This document shows, piece by piece, positions 38,258-60,812 of a stretch of 64,000 bases of DNA. The translations under genes were made by a program, and so were the position numbers. This stretch comes from Odontesthes bonariensis (Eukaryota; Chordata; Actinopteri; Atheriniformes; Atherinopsidae), in NCBI RefSeq assembly GCF_027942865.1, contig NC_134526.1, positions 10,076,284 to 10,140,283 of the forward strand. The letters are read 5' to 3'. The notes below the pieces were generated by a model. It was not told where the DNA came from. It saw only the letters and a program-made list of their open reading frames with translations, and did no database searches. Positions within the stretch are counted from its first letter, which is position 1. Each line of letters begins with the position of its first letter.

Positions 38258-39929
38258 TTTATTGACATAGACAGTGTTGCTGTTAATGGCGTTTATACCG
38301 TAACTCGACAGTTTGAAGCTTCACTCAGACTGACCTTTTCAGAGAATCTGAAATGCAGCAAAGGCGGATTTAAGGTGAACTAAATTACTGACGACCCTGA
38401 ATAATGCAACAATGATGTCACGTCATCGATCAATGCTGGTCACCATTCAAATACAAAATAAGGATATTCTCACACACATACACACAAATATACAGTGTCA
38501 ACGAAACATTCAACAAGCTGGATCAATCATTCGACAATTACTCCCCTGAAAGAAGTGGATGCATCTCAGGAAGCACTTTGACACCGACTGCAGAACAAGT
38601 AACGTTCTGAATGAATGAACAGTTTATATGAAAACATTTTTAAAAACTGAAACAATAAAGTCAGATATTTTATAAATACAAATTGTAAACCGTCTGTCAT
38701 GCATTAATATCCATTTCAGCTCGTGTACAGTGTGATGTGATAAATAAACCAAAGACGCCCCTTTTCCAAAGCAAATATCATTACATATGCTATTGGTCAG
38801 CTTCTGCCCACCATGTCTGTGTTTTCACATAAAACTAATCTGTGAACATTGAACCACCACAAAAACTATGTGGCTGTACACAAAACACTAAACTTCTTAG
38901 CATGTATATAGAAAAAGTGACAGTACTACAGGACACATCGGTGCCAACCCCTGCAGCTACCCACTGCAAGCGTGGTAAAAGCTCCTCCAAATGTGACTTT
39001 GTGGTTAATGGTCTGGAATAAAACCTCGCCAGTGGAATGCTAAGCTTTTTTTTTTACGAAAAAGTAATGTTTTATCAACATGACACCATTGTTTTCTTCT
39101 AATTAACAACTGGGACATTGTTCAATTTGGCACACAGAAGCTGAAATTTGATGCCCAGTCCAGCACAAGCTGTGCTTTGAAGTGTGGCCAACACCTTCTT
39201 TTTACCTGCAATTTTGGTTTCATTATCAGTCACCTGTTTGGAGTAAATGTGAAAAATGACATCCAAAATGACAACTGCCCTGACTAACAGTAAAATTAAC
39301 CATTTCACACTCGAACGAAACAACAAAAACTCACTTTTTAAGGGCAAAAACACACAATACGATTTTTCTCATCATACCTGGGCAACATTTGTTCGATTCA
39401 TTTCTCACCAACGTACTGACAAAAGTATCTCAGTACTTCTCAGCAAAGCATTGCTCCACTCTCAAAAACATTTGTATTCACCTCTCAGAACATTTATCCT
39501 CACACCCACGAAATCGGCTGGATGTTCAAGTGTCTGTCAGTAATGGAAGGCAACATGGCTTTAGGTCCCGAGGTCCAGTTTTTTCTGAAATAATTACGTG
39601 TACGCTGACTCCCGTGATTTGTTTTAAACCTAACAAAAACTACCACCAAAAATGGATCAATCATACTATAAATTATTAGAAGAGAAGCAGTTTTAGAACT
39701 TGGACCTGAAACTTTGGTACACTCAATGAAACGTGTGTAATGCTGATTATTCCCCCACTGAGAACTGGAAAAGAGAAAATGTCAGAAGGAGGTCATTTGG
39801 ACACTTGTAATGCTCAGCTGACTTATCTTTTTGTTTAAGTTCTGCAACTCCCTTGTACATATTCATCCCATATATATCTCATTGAACAGCAGCTAGCATT
39901 TGCCCCCATGATCTGCTTTATCTTGGTGT
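38258..39929 (-). other. kat2a: Probable kat2a 3' UTR and poly(A) signal
   Basis: AATAAA on the minus strand lies at 38258-38263, about 1.67 kb after the kat2a stop. It is the nearest canonical hexamer I found, so the 3' UTR may be long. A variant signal nearer the stop is possible. No other gene is visible here. Confidence 0.4.
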
Positions 39930-48767
<8,838 letters not shown>

Positions 48768-49200
48768 TTCATGCTTTCAAGTGCTGTCAGAAAAAAATGG
48801 ATTTTAGACTTACCCACGTCGTAGTAATGTTAGCAGTAGACATTGAATGCGTCAAAACAGACAAATAACCCAATTTATTTTCATGCTTGAAGCAGATTAC
48901 GCTACATTTCAAATTCAGTCATCGATAACTTGCTTCAATATGCCCAAACATTTTTTTAAAAGAACAAAAACGTCTCTTCAGGATTCTTCTGCTAAGCTGA
49001 TCTAACGGTTTCCATGGTTTCACAAGAGAGCCGTCTGTATTGAAATCATGAGTGCGCGCTGCCCTGTCGTGGGTGTAGAGGGGAACTGCAACACATTATT
49101 CCGGTTAAATGTTTACTCACCGCGCACTATTTGCAGGCAGTTAGTAAAAGATATTACCTAGAAAAGATGAAACCGCAGTCACAACAGTGTTAGTGGATAT
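48768..49200 (-). promoter_or_regulatory. kat2a: kat2a promoter region and possible 5' untranslated exon
   Basis: A CpG-richer patch lies around 49040-49130. On the minus strand a donor-like site (GCGCG then GTGAGTAAAC, exon end 49121) and an acceptor (TTTTTCTGACAG, exon start 48783) could remove a 5' UTR intron of about 340 nt. An ATG at 48773 gives a two-codon upstream frame overlapping the main start. None of this is proven by the sequence alone. Confidence 0.4.
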
Positions 49201-50639
49201 AGGATGTATTTATATTGCAGGTTTTGTTGTTAATATCAATATGCAACGTTATCGGAATACCTGAGGTGGGTAGGCATTGAATTAATTGTGGTAGTTATGT
49301 GTAATGACGTTCTTACACACAATTATTAAATTTTTATTTAAGATACTTACATTCCTTTTATATAGTTTGGAGAATTGTATACAACAGGTTGTTTATTTCC
49401 TAGATTTTAAACTAGCCTTGAGTTAGCCTTGTTTGAGCTATGGTAATTTCTTCTGTTTACACATGAATACAACCCCAATTAAACAATTATCTCCCCATTT
49501 ATGGTATCCCATAAGTGCCAGGTAGATTTTGGAAGTTTTCATGTTTATCTTCAACCAGCTACACTTTCTTAAAAAAGAAAAAGGTGAAGGGAGGAACATC
49601 AGGAAATTATCAGTGTTGCTAATGTTTAGATAAGGCGGAATGATTAATACAAACATACAAAAAAAATATAAATCTTTCCCATGTTTATTTAGAAAAATTT
49701 AATTTTCGTTCATCCTTCTGTACCCGTGACCCTGCCCTTCCTGTTTTCCCCCACAACTTAACAGCAGTGACTGCCGTGCGGGTTCTGTTGTGCTAATTGT
49801 TGATGCCATAACAGGACGACAGGACTCCCTGAACAGAGAGGACCGAGGCTGAGAAGGAGAAAGGATGCTGAGGATAACATCTCAGTTCACAAACATGATG
49901 AGACAGAACCAGTGCATTTAATACCATAGATCTCCAGAGGAAAAAGGAAAAAAAAAGAAGAAAATAAACATCATGACATAATTGAGGTGGACAAAACATG
50001 TACAGATTGGGAACATACTGTTTTGACAATAACTACAGAGTGATTATAAACTTGAAAAGTCTGTTACAAATTCAGCAATATGTTTTCAATACAGTTGTGA
50101 TTTTGGTCAATAAAACAAATCTTGCTTTTTGTATTTGCCATTTTACATTGATGATTCAAAAACATTACACTTATGCTAAAATTACATATGAGTGACAATG
50201 TTAGTAGAGTACTATTTACTGTATATGGTTTGATATCATATGGACGATTGCAAAACCTTTATGTCTAGGTTTTAAAATCATACTGACCAGCCGTGTCAAA
50301 AAACTAATAGTGATAACAATATTAAGAAAGAAGTGTCCATTCCTGCTCCTCTGGTGGAAACCTGCTAATCTTATTCAGGAAGTTGACCAGGAACAACACA
50401 AAGTGAAGGATGCTGCATGCACCTCAATTCAACAGTGTCAAATGACCATGATGGAAGCTTTTATGGTGCACTGGGAAAGCAAGGGGGTAGCAGAGAAAGG
50501 ACAGGACCAATGAGCCTGTTTATATTCCTCTATTCATTTATTTTCCTCTACACAAAACACAGTAAGGTGAACAAAATGGCCCTTTTAAGTGCCATTGGTA
50601 ATGACTGATCTTTTTTTTTTTCCTTCCATGAATGGGGTG
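49201..50639. other. Intergenic region between kat2a and the rab5c 3' end
   Basis: AT-rich with no supported gene. Human HSPB9, a small intronless heat-shock gene, lies between KAT2A and RAB5C, but no alpha-crystallin-like frame is visible here. Confidence 0.5.
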
Positions 50640-50650
50640 TTTATTTTATT
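50640..50650 (-). terminator. Candidate rab5c poly(A) signals
   Basis: Two overlapping AATAAA hexamers on the minus strand, about 320 nt after the rab5c stop codon, followed by a purine-rich tract. Confidence 0.55.
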
Positions 50651-50972
50651 CCCTCCAAGGTGACGTCAAGTGTCCATCATCAAAAGAGAGGTCATGGATC
50701 GATAAGTCTAGGGATTCAAACATAATTCTGTAAAGAAGCCAGTAGGTTGATTTCGTGGTCTGTTGATCGGTTCACCAGCTGGAACCATCAGTGGGGTCTG
50801 GCAGTTTACTGGCCAGTGGGCTCACTTGCCAAACAGTTAATTGATGCCGATAGGGTAGTTGGTCTGACCATGGCTTGGTTTGACCAATGGGATGTTGTTT
50901 GACAGCTGGCTAATATCTTGTCTGGTTGATCGAAGCTGTAGATTAGATGGATCTGCTGATTCATTGCGTTAG

Positions 50973-53900
50973 CTAGTTCCCACCCCCACAGCACTGGCTG
51001 CTTCTGCCCTGCGGCGCAGCTTCCTGCAGGTCCACACCGCCTCTGCCTCGTCCTCCAGCGCCTGTTCCACCCTGAGGCTCGTTCTTCGGAAGCTTCTTGG
51101 CTGTTTTGAAGAGCGAAAAAAAAACAATGAATATTTGCCTGAATGTAACATGAAAACAACACCTACTGAATGATCTTTTTTTCTTTAAAAAAAAAAAAAA
51201 AAAAGATGAATCATTTTATCTTGGTATTAAAATAGCTTGAGGTGAATATGATTATTTTTAAAGAATCCAGGGAAATCCGGTGTCTTATTTTGTCACAATA
51301 TTAATTGCGCTGACATTAGACAAAGAAAATCAGCAAATGCTCAGCTAAACAATATATTTATTAATCTGTGAGTATTTCTATTTATTCCTCTCTCCATCAT
51401 ACATGAAAAAAATAATAATTTCTTAAGGTTTTGGGCTGATTATTGAAGATGCAACTGAAATGCCACACTGAGCTCTGGAAAATTGTACTATGCATTATTC
51501 ACTATTTTCGGACGTCTTATCTAACAAAAATATTTATCATTTAAAGCTAAATCGTTCATCAAAATAGCTACCAAATGACTTTTTATTTGACTCATTTAGC
51601 TCATGGTTGTAATTCTAAGGAAAACGTACCGATAGCCATGAAAATCTCATTGACGTTCATAGCAGTCTTGGCTGAAGTTTCCATGAAGAGCAAACTGTTG
51701 TCATCTGCGTACGCTTGAGCTTCCTAAGCAAACAAATACAGGACACATCTAAGGACATATCTATCTATCAACAGTGTATAATAATCTTTTCGAGAACATT
51801 GATGAAGAACTGCAACAAGCTTCGACTGTAAACATTCCCGCTGACCTGGAAGTCTACAGCTCTCTTGCTGGCCAGGTCTGCTTTGTTTCCTGCCAGTGCA
51901 ATAACAATATTGGGGCTGGCTTGTCGCTGGAGCTCCTTCACCCAGTTCTTTGCACGTGTGAATGTATCCTTAAATAAAAAAATAAAAAAAAGAACCATGC
52001 TATAATCATAAGACACTGTGTTGAACTTTAAATCTCTGATGTAACTTTTAAATGCTGCATTTGACTGTAAAAACGAAAGAGCAAAGTTCTGCCTTTTGGA
52101 ATTAAGCAATCATCAACCTCGGTTGGAAGACGAGGGTTAGCAAACAGATGACATAAGTCTTTTCGCGGTCCTGGCTGATGTCCCGCTAAAGTTCACGTAA
52201 CTTACTGTGTTGGTGATGTCGAAAACCACAATGGCAGCCTGGGCTCCTCTGTAGTACATCGGTGCCAAACTGTGATACCGTTCCTGTCCTGCAGTGTCCC
52301 AGATCTCAAACTTGACTGTTGTATCATCCAAACATACCGTCTGTGTGAGGAAGGCAGCTGGAAGTAAAGAAATTAAATACACACATAAGAAAGAGAAGAG
52401 GAACACAGAAAGCTGGAAACTGACTTCTCCTGAGGTGGACTCTCATTGTTTGAATTTGTGATGTAAAGACAGAGTCGGTGATACAACTATGAGGAAAAAT
52501 TTAGTCACGGCAGCTATAACAAGACAATACAAGATACTTAGCTTTTTGGGAAATGTAGTGATATAATGACCACAGTAAAAGGAACAAAATCTTCCTGCAG
52601 AAGTATAGTTTGTACTGCTTAAAACAACTTTCCCCCAAAAAATAGGATTAGGAACATCTCAATCAACATATGGGAACCAGAAAAATAAATCAGTATTGTG
52701 GAAACAAACAAAAAGAAAGCAAGTCACACCAAGTAGATTAAGAAAACACAATAGTTTATGAATGGTGGCACAAGTGCATTCATCACACAAATCAGCCAGC
52801 GGTCACATGATGGACGAAGCTGAGCTCATTCTTACATAGCACATGCTTTAAAGCTTTGTAATCTTTGACCAGCTAAACACAACTTCAGCAGAATGCAAAT
52901 ATGCTGACTTGTTTTTAGTCTTTGGTGAATATCCTGCTCTTACACACCAACGCAACGCTACTCATGAGCAACCCGCCGCAGGACGAATGAGGGAAAAAAA
53001 GTCAATCCAACGTGAAGTCAAAGGGAAACTTACTTCAATTACTGTGGTGACAACTTAATTTAATGGCTCTAAAAAAAGCCAAAAAACAAAATTCTTCCTC
53101 CTCATTCTTCAAATGCACTCATATGGAAGACATGGCTTCAATCCTGGTCGATAAGGGTTAACTAGAAAAGCATGGATGGCACCAATGAGACCACAAACAT
53201 GGCGTTCCAGCTGAATTTTTGATCTTTACTGTCATGTTTGATATCCATTGGTCACTCAATAAAAGACTCCGCTGATAATCTGTTCATTTCTGTGAGCGAC
53301 ACCAGAGCTTTTGTATTAACTTGTTGTCTGAACACACGGGGCTGAAATGTGTGTTTAATATTGAGTGTTGAAGCCTCGGATTGCCAGTAGGAAAGGTGTG
53401 AGTGTAGAAAGAGGAAAAAAAAAAAAAGCAGCAGCTCTGTCTGAAAAGTCAGCAGTTCCACAGGAAACCCAACGCTGATGTTTGTCCAGCTGGACTGAAG
53501 ATTTACATTTTACATCCACATTAAAATGTTATCTCCATTTTGCTCCTGAAGTTACCATACCATTGAAAGCAACTCTCTAACGTCTGCCTCTGTGTACATT
53601 TCTTTTTTTTAACATCACAGAAAGATGATTACATTGCTGCTGTGAAACTCAGATCTCTTTAGATCAGCTTCACTCAACAACAGGAGGTCCAGAAAGTCCC
53701 CCATCGTTGCCTCGACTCCTTTTTGTTTCCAGTGACCTCACAGAACCGCTGCCTAAGTTTTTGTCCATTTTTGGCTAAAAATAACAAAATCTTCCTTCAG
53801 ATCTTTTTGGACAATTTTCCTTTAATCTGTAAGCCTTTGTGCCGTGTGAGGAACTTGGTGTTCGTTCGAGTCAGGTTATCCTCTGCAAAGAACTGGTTAT

Positions 53901-54506
53901 GCCACTCAACCTGCCTAAACTGAGAACAGAACAGATTAAGAGTAAAACGTTCCTCTGAGCTGGCAAGGACACCATTTGTTCTGAATCAGCACTAACACAA
54001 GCAAGTTTTTTTTTAAATTTCTTTCTCCCCTGGTGTTTGTGTATGCACGAGAAAAAATATTTACAGCGAATTTATATGACACCATGGTGGATTTAAGACC
54101 AGCTGTACTTTGAAAAAAAGGCTGACCAGAACTTATCTAAGAGAATACTGTACGTGAGGGAAGTTATCGCCCATTTCCAGCAACATCCTTTTTACAAATG
54201 TCACTGGTTATGATATTTTTGAATATCAGAAATGAGACCAGTACACTAACAGTTTTTGACTCCATACACAAAAAGATGTCGCCTTTTTAAACAGAACACA
54301 GGGCAGAACCAAACGATTGAATCAGAGAAGAAGGCCTCACCTCCGATGGTGCTCTCTTGGTACTCGTGGAACTGGCCTTTGACAAAGCGCAGCACCAGGC
54401 TGGACTTCCCCACTGCCGATTCTCCCAACAGCACTAGCTTAAACTGACAGATCTTGTTGCTCGCTGCAGTGCCGTTGGTCCGTGCTGGTCCACCTCGCCC
54501 TGCCAT
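50973..54506 (-). CDS. rab5c: Early endosome GTPase RAB5C, complete, 5 coding exons
   Basis: Small Rab GTPase that controls early endosome fusion and clathrin-linked uptake on the cytosolic face of endosomes. Exons, 5' to 3' (minus): 54506-54341, 52357-52206, 51968-51846, 51723-51630, 51100-50973. Total 663 nt, 220 aa. Seen: P-loop GESAVGKS (28-35), Rab5 effector loop ESTIGAAF (51-58), switch [12 protein letters not shown] (75-84, catalytic Q80), NKAD (134-137) and ETSAK (162-166). The hypervariable tail is Gly/Arg-rich, and VDLQEAAPQ fits RAB5C rather than RAB5A or RAB5B. The C-terminus is CCGGGN, a di-cysteine prenylation site followed by four residues, longer than the usual CCSN of Rab5. 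A 5' UTR acceptor at 54671 shows the first exon lies upstream. Confidence 0.95.
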
Positions 54507-54671
54507 AGTGCTGTGCTGAAAATTGTGAAAAAGAAAATGTTGCCGAGGGATGAGGCTGGTTGGTTGACTTGAGGCTTGGGCTTGGTGCAGGCCGGTGAAG
54601 CTGAGGCCGAGCAGAGCTAGTTCAGGTCAGGCAGGATGTGCCGGGGTAAGAAGAGGCCTCACCAGTGGGAG

Positions 54672-57600
54672 CTGGAAAACACAGCACATTCAGTTAAGCT
54701 CCTTTCCCAATAGAAAACAGGCTGCCTATTAGAACCACCACAACATCTGTGAATCCAATATGGAGTCAAAACAAGAAGAGGCCTTAAATACTTAAATCCC
54801 CACCGAAACAGAAATTAGCCCTGACAATATTAAGGATGAATCAATCAAAATATTGTGTAGGCGTAAAAATGTGTCAGTACTAAAGCTTTTGTTTGGACTC
54901 CAAAATGTTATCCAACACTTTAAAATCTTAGCTGTTGACACAAAAATCGCATCCCACTGGGCACCGAGGTAAAGAGTTAATTATTTAACTTTGTTTAGTA
55001 TAAACAAGTGCTGGAGGAGAACACTTAGTGTCTGAAGTGAAACTGTGTCTTCTGTTTTGCTCCCACAGGCTGTGCTCAACGTAAGCTGTCAACTTAGTTC
55101 ACATGTACATGCTGGAGAAAACCTCCTGCTAGAACATTTCAGCTTTTGCTCAAGTAAAAGTATAAAATACCAATAAAGTATAACACTGTGCAGTAAAAGG
55201 GGGCTGAAGTATGTTTGCAGTTTCTTAAAATCAAAGACTGAAACATCCTATTTTCAGAAGAAAGGGCTGAGTCCTTATAACAGAGCTTTGGTGCATCATG
55301 CACATCATCCTTGAAGTAAATCTAAAAATAAACTAGAGTCCACCTGTGTTAAATAATGATTTAGCATAATTAGTAAATCATACAAATGAGGCGTTTATGG
55401 TTTAGAATAAAGTCAAAGCCATGAGTTCAAGAGAATTGTGCGTAGAGCTGCAAGATAAAAACGAAGAGAAACAGAAGCACTTTTTAAAAGAAACAAATCC
55501 AGATCCACCGACAATCTGCTTAGATGTCGACACCCAACCGAACTGAGCCTCGGTCAAAAAGGCAACAAAGAACCTGATGATTAGAGTTCCTTTGTGGAGA
55601 ATGTAAAACCATGTGATCAGTATGTGATGGTAGGGTAGCGAAACCGAAGTCAGTCTTCAGTCACATAACAGCCTGATGCTGGTTTGAGAAAATAAACCTG
55701 AACGATTCTTCAGTCATGAAAAGAGAAATTCCACCATCACAGGACTCCGAGTATGAATTCTCTGACCAAATTCCGAATGGCACGAGGAAAGAAAAGCGGA
55801 CACTGAATATCACCTCATCAGTACCATCCTTTCATGGATGCTGGGCAGCTCAAACGGTTGAGTGGGCTTTTGCTTTGTGGCGTCACCCCCCCTCCTCTCT
55901 CCGCTTTCTCTCTTTCCATGCAACTTTTAAATGAAGGCCCCTCCGGTGTGACATGGTGATGGCAGCATCATTCTGTATAAGGCAGATGTTATGGGACAGG
56001 TGCTGAGAGTCTAATCGGGAAAGAAAATGTGGATGCAGAGAAACTCAGGAAAGGGTTTCATTTCAACAAAACAAGGACAAAAAGTGTACCAATAAGGAAA
56101 CAAAAAGAAAAGGCTGTGCATCATTGCTCACCATCAAACCTAGCTGCTTCTTGGAAATACCCCCCCAATAAATAAGCATTAAATGTTTGTTGCGGTGACT
56201 CATTTCTCAACTAACATCTAGTCACAATTTCAATATGCAAGATCTTTGTGGCTGTTTCCAAGTGTTGAGACGAAGCAGATAAAAAATAATTTAAGATTAA
56301 CCTACACCACAAGTTAAAATCAAACACTAGCAACTTTCCACTAGCCATATTCAATCATCAGAAGACTTGATGGCATTAAAAAAATGTTCACCATGTTTTC
56401 AGATAAGTGACATCGTGAGAAAAGAGTGAAAAAGAGTGTGACGTAGGAAACTAAAACTTTAAAAATGTTTCAAGTCAAATTCTGTACAGTTGCGCTATAA
56501 AGTTTTAGAAGTTTTACGTGCCCAGAGAATACCACAACCACGGCGACTTGTTCTCTTCACGTCGGACAGTTCTGGGTATCTGAAACCTTGCCGAATCTTT
56601 CTTTTTTTCAGGGTTATACACATTAGGTCAGCCAGCTTCTGCTTGCTTAAAGGACAGGAAACAACTCAGCTCAAAGCAGGAAGTGAAGATTGCAGAACAT
56701 GTTTTTACTGCTGAGCACAATAAATCCAGCGCTGTTCAAGGAAGAGCTCAAAGCAGAACCACAATAAATACCGGAGACAAGCAAGAGGCCAGACCATTTC
56801 TGGAGGAGAGAGAAAATGGAAGGAATAAGGAAAACTGATTCGGTTGTGTAAGGTTTTTTCTCAGCTCGCTGGTGAGCAGAGCTCAATCTTCAGCATATGA
56901 CTGGAGAATTATTTAGAACACGCATGTTTTATTTGACGGTGTAGAAACCATACTGCAGACATTTGTCAGGTCAAATTTATCTTCAGCGTGCTTCCAAATC
57001 TTTTTATTCCAATTCAACACTGCATTTAAGGTCACACTGGACTCTGGAATGAGCAGACAAACAGTCTCTTAAATTCACAGCACAGCAAAGATGACAGGGA
57101 ATGAATGCACTCTGTTCACTTAGGTAAACAACAGTCAGCTGAGCTGACTGCATCGGTTAACATTCCTCATTAGAGGAAGCAATGGCTGTCTTTAACAGGT
57201 TCAAGACATGTAGAAAAAGTTGTGAAATTACAGGAAAACTTTCATAGAAAAATGTGAATGTCGCTGGCTCAGTGAAACTGGATAAGATAGATAGCTAACA
57301 CAGTGGTGTTGTACAGAAACATTGCTAAATACTACATGATGCTGTCACTGATCGAATGAGCAGATCAAAAAGAGGGTTTGACCAAAAGAGCCTCAAACAG
57401 CACATTCTACACCCTTCTGTAAGATTTATTTTGCCATAAACACAGACCACATAATCCATGTATCAGCAGGAGAATGATTACTATGTTAAATCATATACAA
57501 TATACCTTCCTAGAAATAATTGTAAAAACCACTGAGGGCCACAGAAAAAGAATGAATTCCACTGTACAGGATGTAAATGGTTGAAATAGCAGATTGGCCC

Positions 57601-60600
57601 ACATTTTCTCACAATGAGACAGATCTGCTTCACACATCTTAAGTATAGCCTGCGACAAATGCTTTGATGACATCCCCACTGGGCTCTTAAAACTTTAATA
57701 AGGAAGTGGGTCAGAGAGACAGTGGGACGTGGGTCAGAGGAAGGAGAAATAACAAGAAGAAGGTGCAGGCAAGAGACTCTGTGAAAAATTCATCATGGCC
57801 ACTGTGTGTTCTGCTGCCAGCATCATACAAGAAACCAGCAGGGATTACAGTGCATTTAACACTTAGACAGAATAAAGTGTGCAAAAATATCAAATATTAA
57901 ATTAAAAATAAGCTTTTATGCTTTGTATAAACTTATATCTTGGCCTCTCAAAGTCAAATGACAGGATAAGAGTTCAAAGCTCATGGTCAAACACACATTT
58001 TTATGAAACTTAAGCACTTTACTGCAAACTGGACTTTAAAATTGTAGTCATATTTAGGAGTAGTGCGAGTTTGCATGTGGTGCAGCGCTTATGTTCAGAT
58101 TAAATTCAAATTCTTCTCTTCATCCTTAGCTTCTTCAAAATAACATTTTCTACAAACTGCAACAATTAAGAGATTTCACTGGCAAAGAAAACCCTTTTAA
58201 ATGTGTACACGTCATCAGTTATGACTTGCCCCAATGAAAGGTTAAAAGAAATAATAATTAATAAATAAAATCAATTATTAGAACATTGAGGGCAACGTGA
58301 GTGTACTTGCATGCATGTTTAAAGGGAACATAAGGTCTCACTGGGTTAAGAAGTCATCCAACAGCCTGCTGTCGCTATACCAGTTTCAAGAAAACGAGCT
58401 GAGACATGTGCCATTCACTGAATCTAAAGGGTGGGGTCCAAGAACAACTGGTAGTATCTGATATGCAGGGTTGCATACCCATTCTTCCTTTGTTTAATGA
58501 TCACAATGTCATCCAGAAGAGGTAGCCTATGTGTTCAAGAACGTTTTCACCCAAGATGACAATAAAAGACGGAAAAGCAGAATCATTCTTAAGACCGCAC
58601 TTGAAAGACAACCTTGATCCAAGATGCTTTTCCAGTTTGAGTTTCTAGTAAAAATAATTACTTTGAAAAGGGACAGTTAAGTGGGAAAGTGGTGACATAA
58701 CACAGGACAAACAAACAGGATATGCATCACAATCACTTTGCAAGGCCAGGAGGAAATCACAGGCACTTCCTTTTCTTGCGAGTTCTGTGTGAAAAGCTAA
58801 GGGACCAAAGCCAGAACCATGACTGGCCATAAGCCCAACCAGCACCTTGTGATGAAGTACATAATAACCCAGTGACAAACGACTTTAACAATTACCCATT
58901 AAAACATAAAAGATGTCTCAAAGGTGCCACATCAAATATTTACTCACATTTAAAACTAAAACATTAGCTTGCTGAGGCAGAACTCACCAAGTGACCTAAA
59001 ATGCCCTTTGTCCCCTTTAGTTTTCACACATTTGCCCTTTAATAAGTCAGGGACGTTTCATTGCAAATGGAATATTTCTTATTTGATGAAGGAAGATTTT
59101 TAAAAATCATGATGTGGCATTCTGCAGCTAAAAATGTAGATATGACAAGAGTGTCTTAAAACAAATGCACTTCTACCATGAACAGCTTTATATATAATAA
59201 GTTGCAGCCAACACAGCTCAATAAGAAAGTTGGACCCAAAGCAGAAATGTCATGCTTGTGGGGGTTAAAATACTAGGCCGTCAATCCTGGTTTGTCAAGA
59301 TAGTTAGCCACTATATGAGGACAAGGTCCACACACCATACACAGAAGAGCTCAAGCAAGTACCGATAAACTGTAAATCCTCTTCTGTCTCAAAGGTCCAA
59401 GCTCTGCTCCGGTTATTAAGCCATAAACAGGAACTATGAAGGTGCACACGTATGTGATTACATTAGCTATTAAACTGCCATGCAACGCCAACAAATTCAT
59501 TTGCAGAATTGCTACAAAACTTATCTCAGCAGTAATGATTATTTTATAACGAGATGGCACTGCTAAAAGTTAAAGCGTGTTGGCACACAGTGGTCTGTGA
59601 CTGAGAACCTGAAACCTACACGAGCAAGTTTCAATGTATGGTTAACCAAAAAAAAAAAAAAAAAAATGAAAAAGATGAAAAAAAACTGACAATAAAACGA
59701 TTACAAAGCAATAAAAAGGCTGTTAGACGACCTCCCAGGTTTTCCTTAACAGGGTATCTCTGAAGAAAGCATCTGGTAAATGCATTTTTGAGTTGAATTG
59801 TTAACTGAAGTCTCAAAGACAAACACCGATTATCAAGTAGTAAACCGGCTGCATGAAAGGGTGGTTGTTTCGTTCATACCACATGATGTTAGCACGTTGT
59901 ACACCCCTTACCGCAGCTGAGATACAGCTAGGTGGCAAACTAAAAAGATCTTTCTGGTTTTGACCAGCTGTAGCAGAGGTGCCAACTCAAAATCCTACCA
60001 AAGTGGACAGGTTTGCTGTTTGACCAAGACAGACAAGATAATCGATCAAGTACTCAATTAACAACTGTTAAAAGATACGGTTTAACGTACTAAATGATAT
60101 CATTAACATATGATGTCATTAACGTTGATGCCATAACACTTGGAAGTTGTACCAAACAGTTGGCTAACAACAAACAAAACACCGACTATCAATCGTATTG
60201 TTCACCTAGCTTTAGCCCTAGCTTGCCGGCTTGAAATAAAAACTAATACTAATGCTGCGCAACTCAAAGGTAAACTTGACTTCTGATAGCATTAGCTATG
60301 TTAGCCGCCATAGCCCACTGTCATAAACGTCATTAGACAACTTTCCTTTTCTCGGCCGCACATCGTCAGCTGTTTGACATATGAGAAACTCGGGGACCTC
60401 ATTACGCTGTCTGCAGCTGGCATGAAACAATGTCATATGTTTTCTCATCAGGTCTTGTGGCACGGCTTCATAGATAGTTGTTTAATGTGTGATCTCCCTG
60501 GGCTAGAAGCTCGGAGCCGCACTCGATACAGTCTAATGGACATTTAGGCTGAACCCGACTTGGCTGGTCGGTGGTGCAAAATTAGACCAGACCAGGGTTA

Positions 60601-60683
60601 ACAGCTCTTCGACAAAAAGTCTACCATATGTTCAGAGTTACTCTTCCCTCCCATATTAAATCATTTCAAGTTGTTTGACTTAC
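54672..60683 (-). other. rab5c: Probable 6-kb 5' UTR intron of rab5c
   Basis: Bounded by an acceptor (TGTTTTCCAG, exon start 54671) and a donor (AAT then GTAAGTC, exon end 60684). The interior is AT-rich with a T/A run at 59647-59666 and no frame I can assign. The region 55850-55950 is pyrimidine-rich. The link between the two splice sites is inferred, not shown. Confidence 0.5.
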
Positions 60684-60812
60684 ATTACTTTTTCTTCTGG
60701 CGCTGATCTCATCAGCAGCGGCTGTCTTCTTCTTCTTGGGCTCTGGCCTTCCCTTCCGGTTAGCAATTTTTCCGGGAACCTCCCACTTTTTGTCAGTGGT
60801 TGTCTGACCAAT
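60684..60812 (-). promoter_or_regulatory. rab5c: rab5c core promoter and non-coding first exon
   Basis: On the minus strand an ETS-type site CCGGAAG (60759-60753) lies in a GC-richer patch with a second TTCCCGGAA nearby, and a CCAAT box lies at 60808-60812 (plus strand). Downstream, the transcript would run to the GTAAGT donor at 60684. The make-up is that of a TATA-less housekeeping promoter, fitting the broad expression of RAB5C. The start site is not determined. Confidence 0.5.

Noticed and set aside
48783-48814. GTAAGT to CTGACAG pair 30 nt apart upstream of the kat2a start
   Set aside because: Far too short for a spliceosomal intron. The acceptor may pair with the donor at 49121 instead.
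49201-50639. Expected place for an HSPB9-like gene
   Set aside because: No alpha-crystallin frame was found on either strand. The human gene order alone is not evidence.
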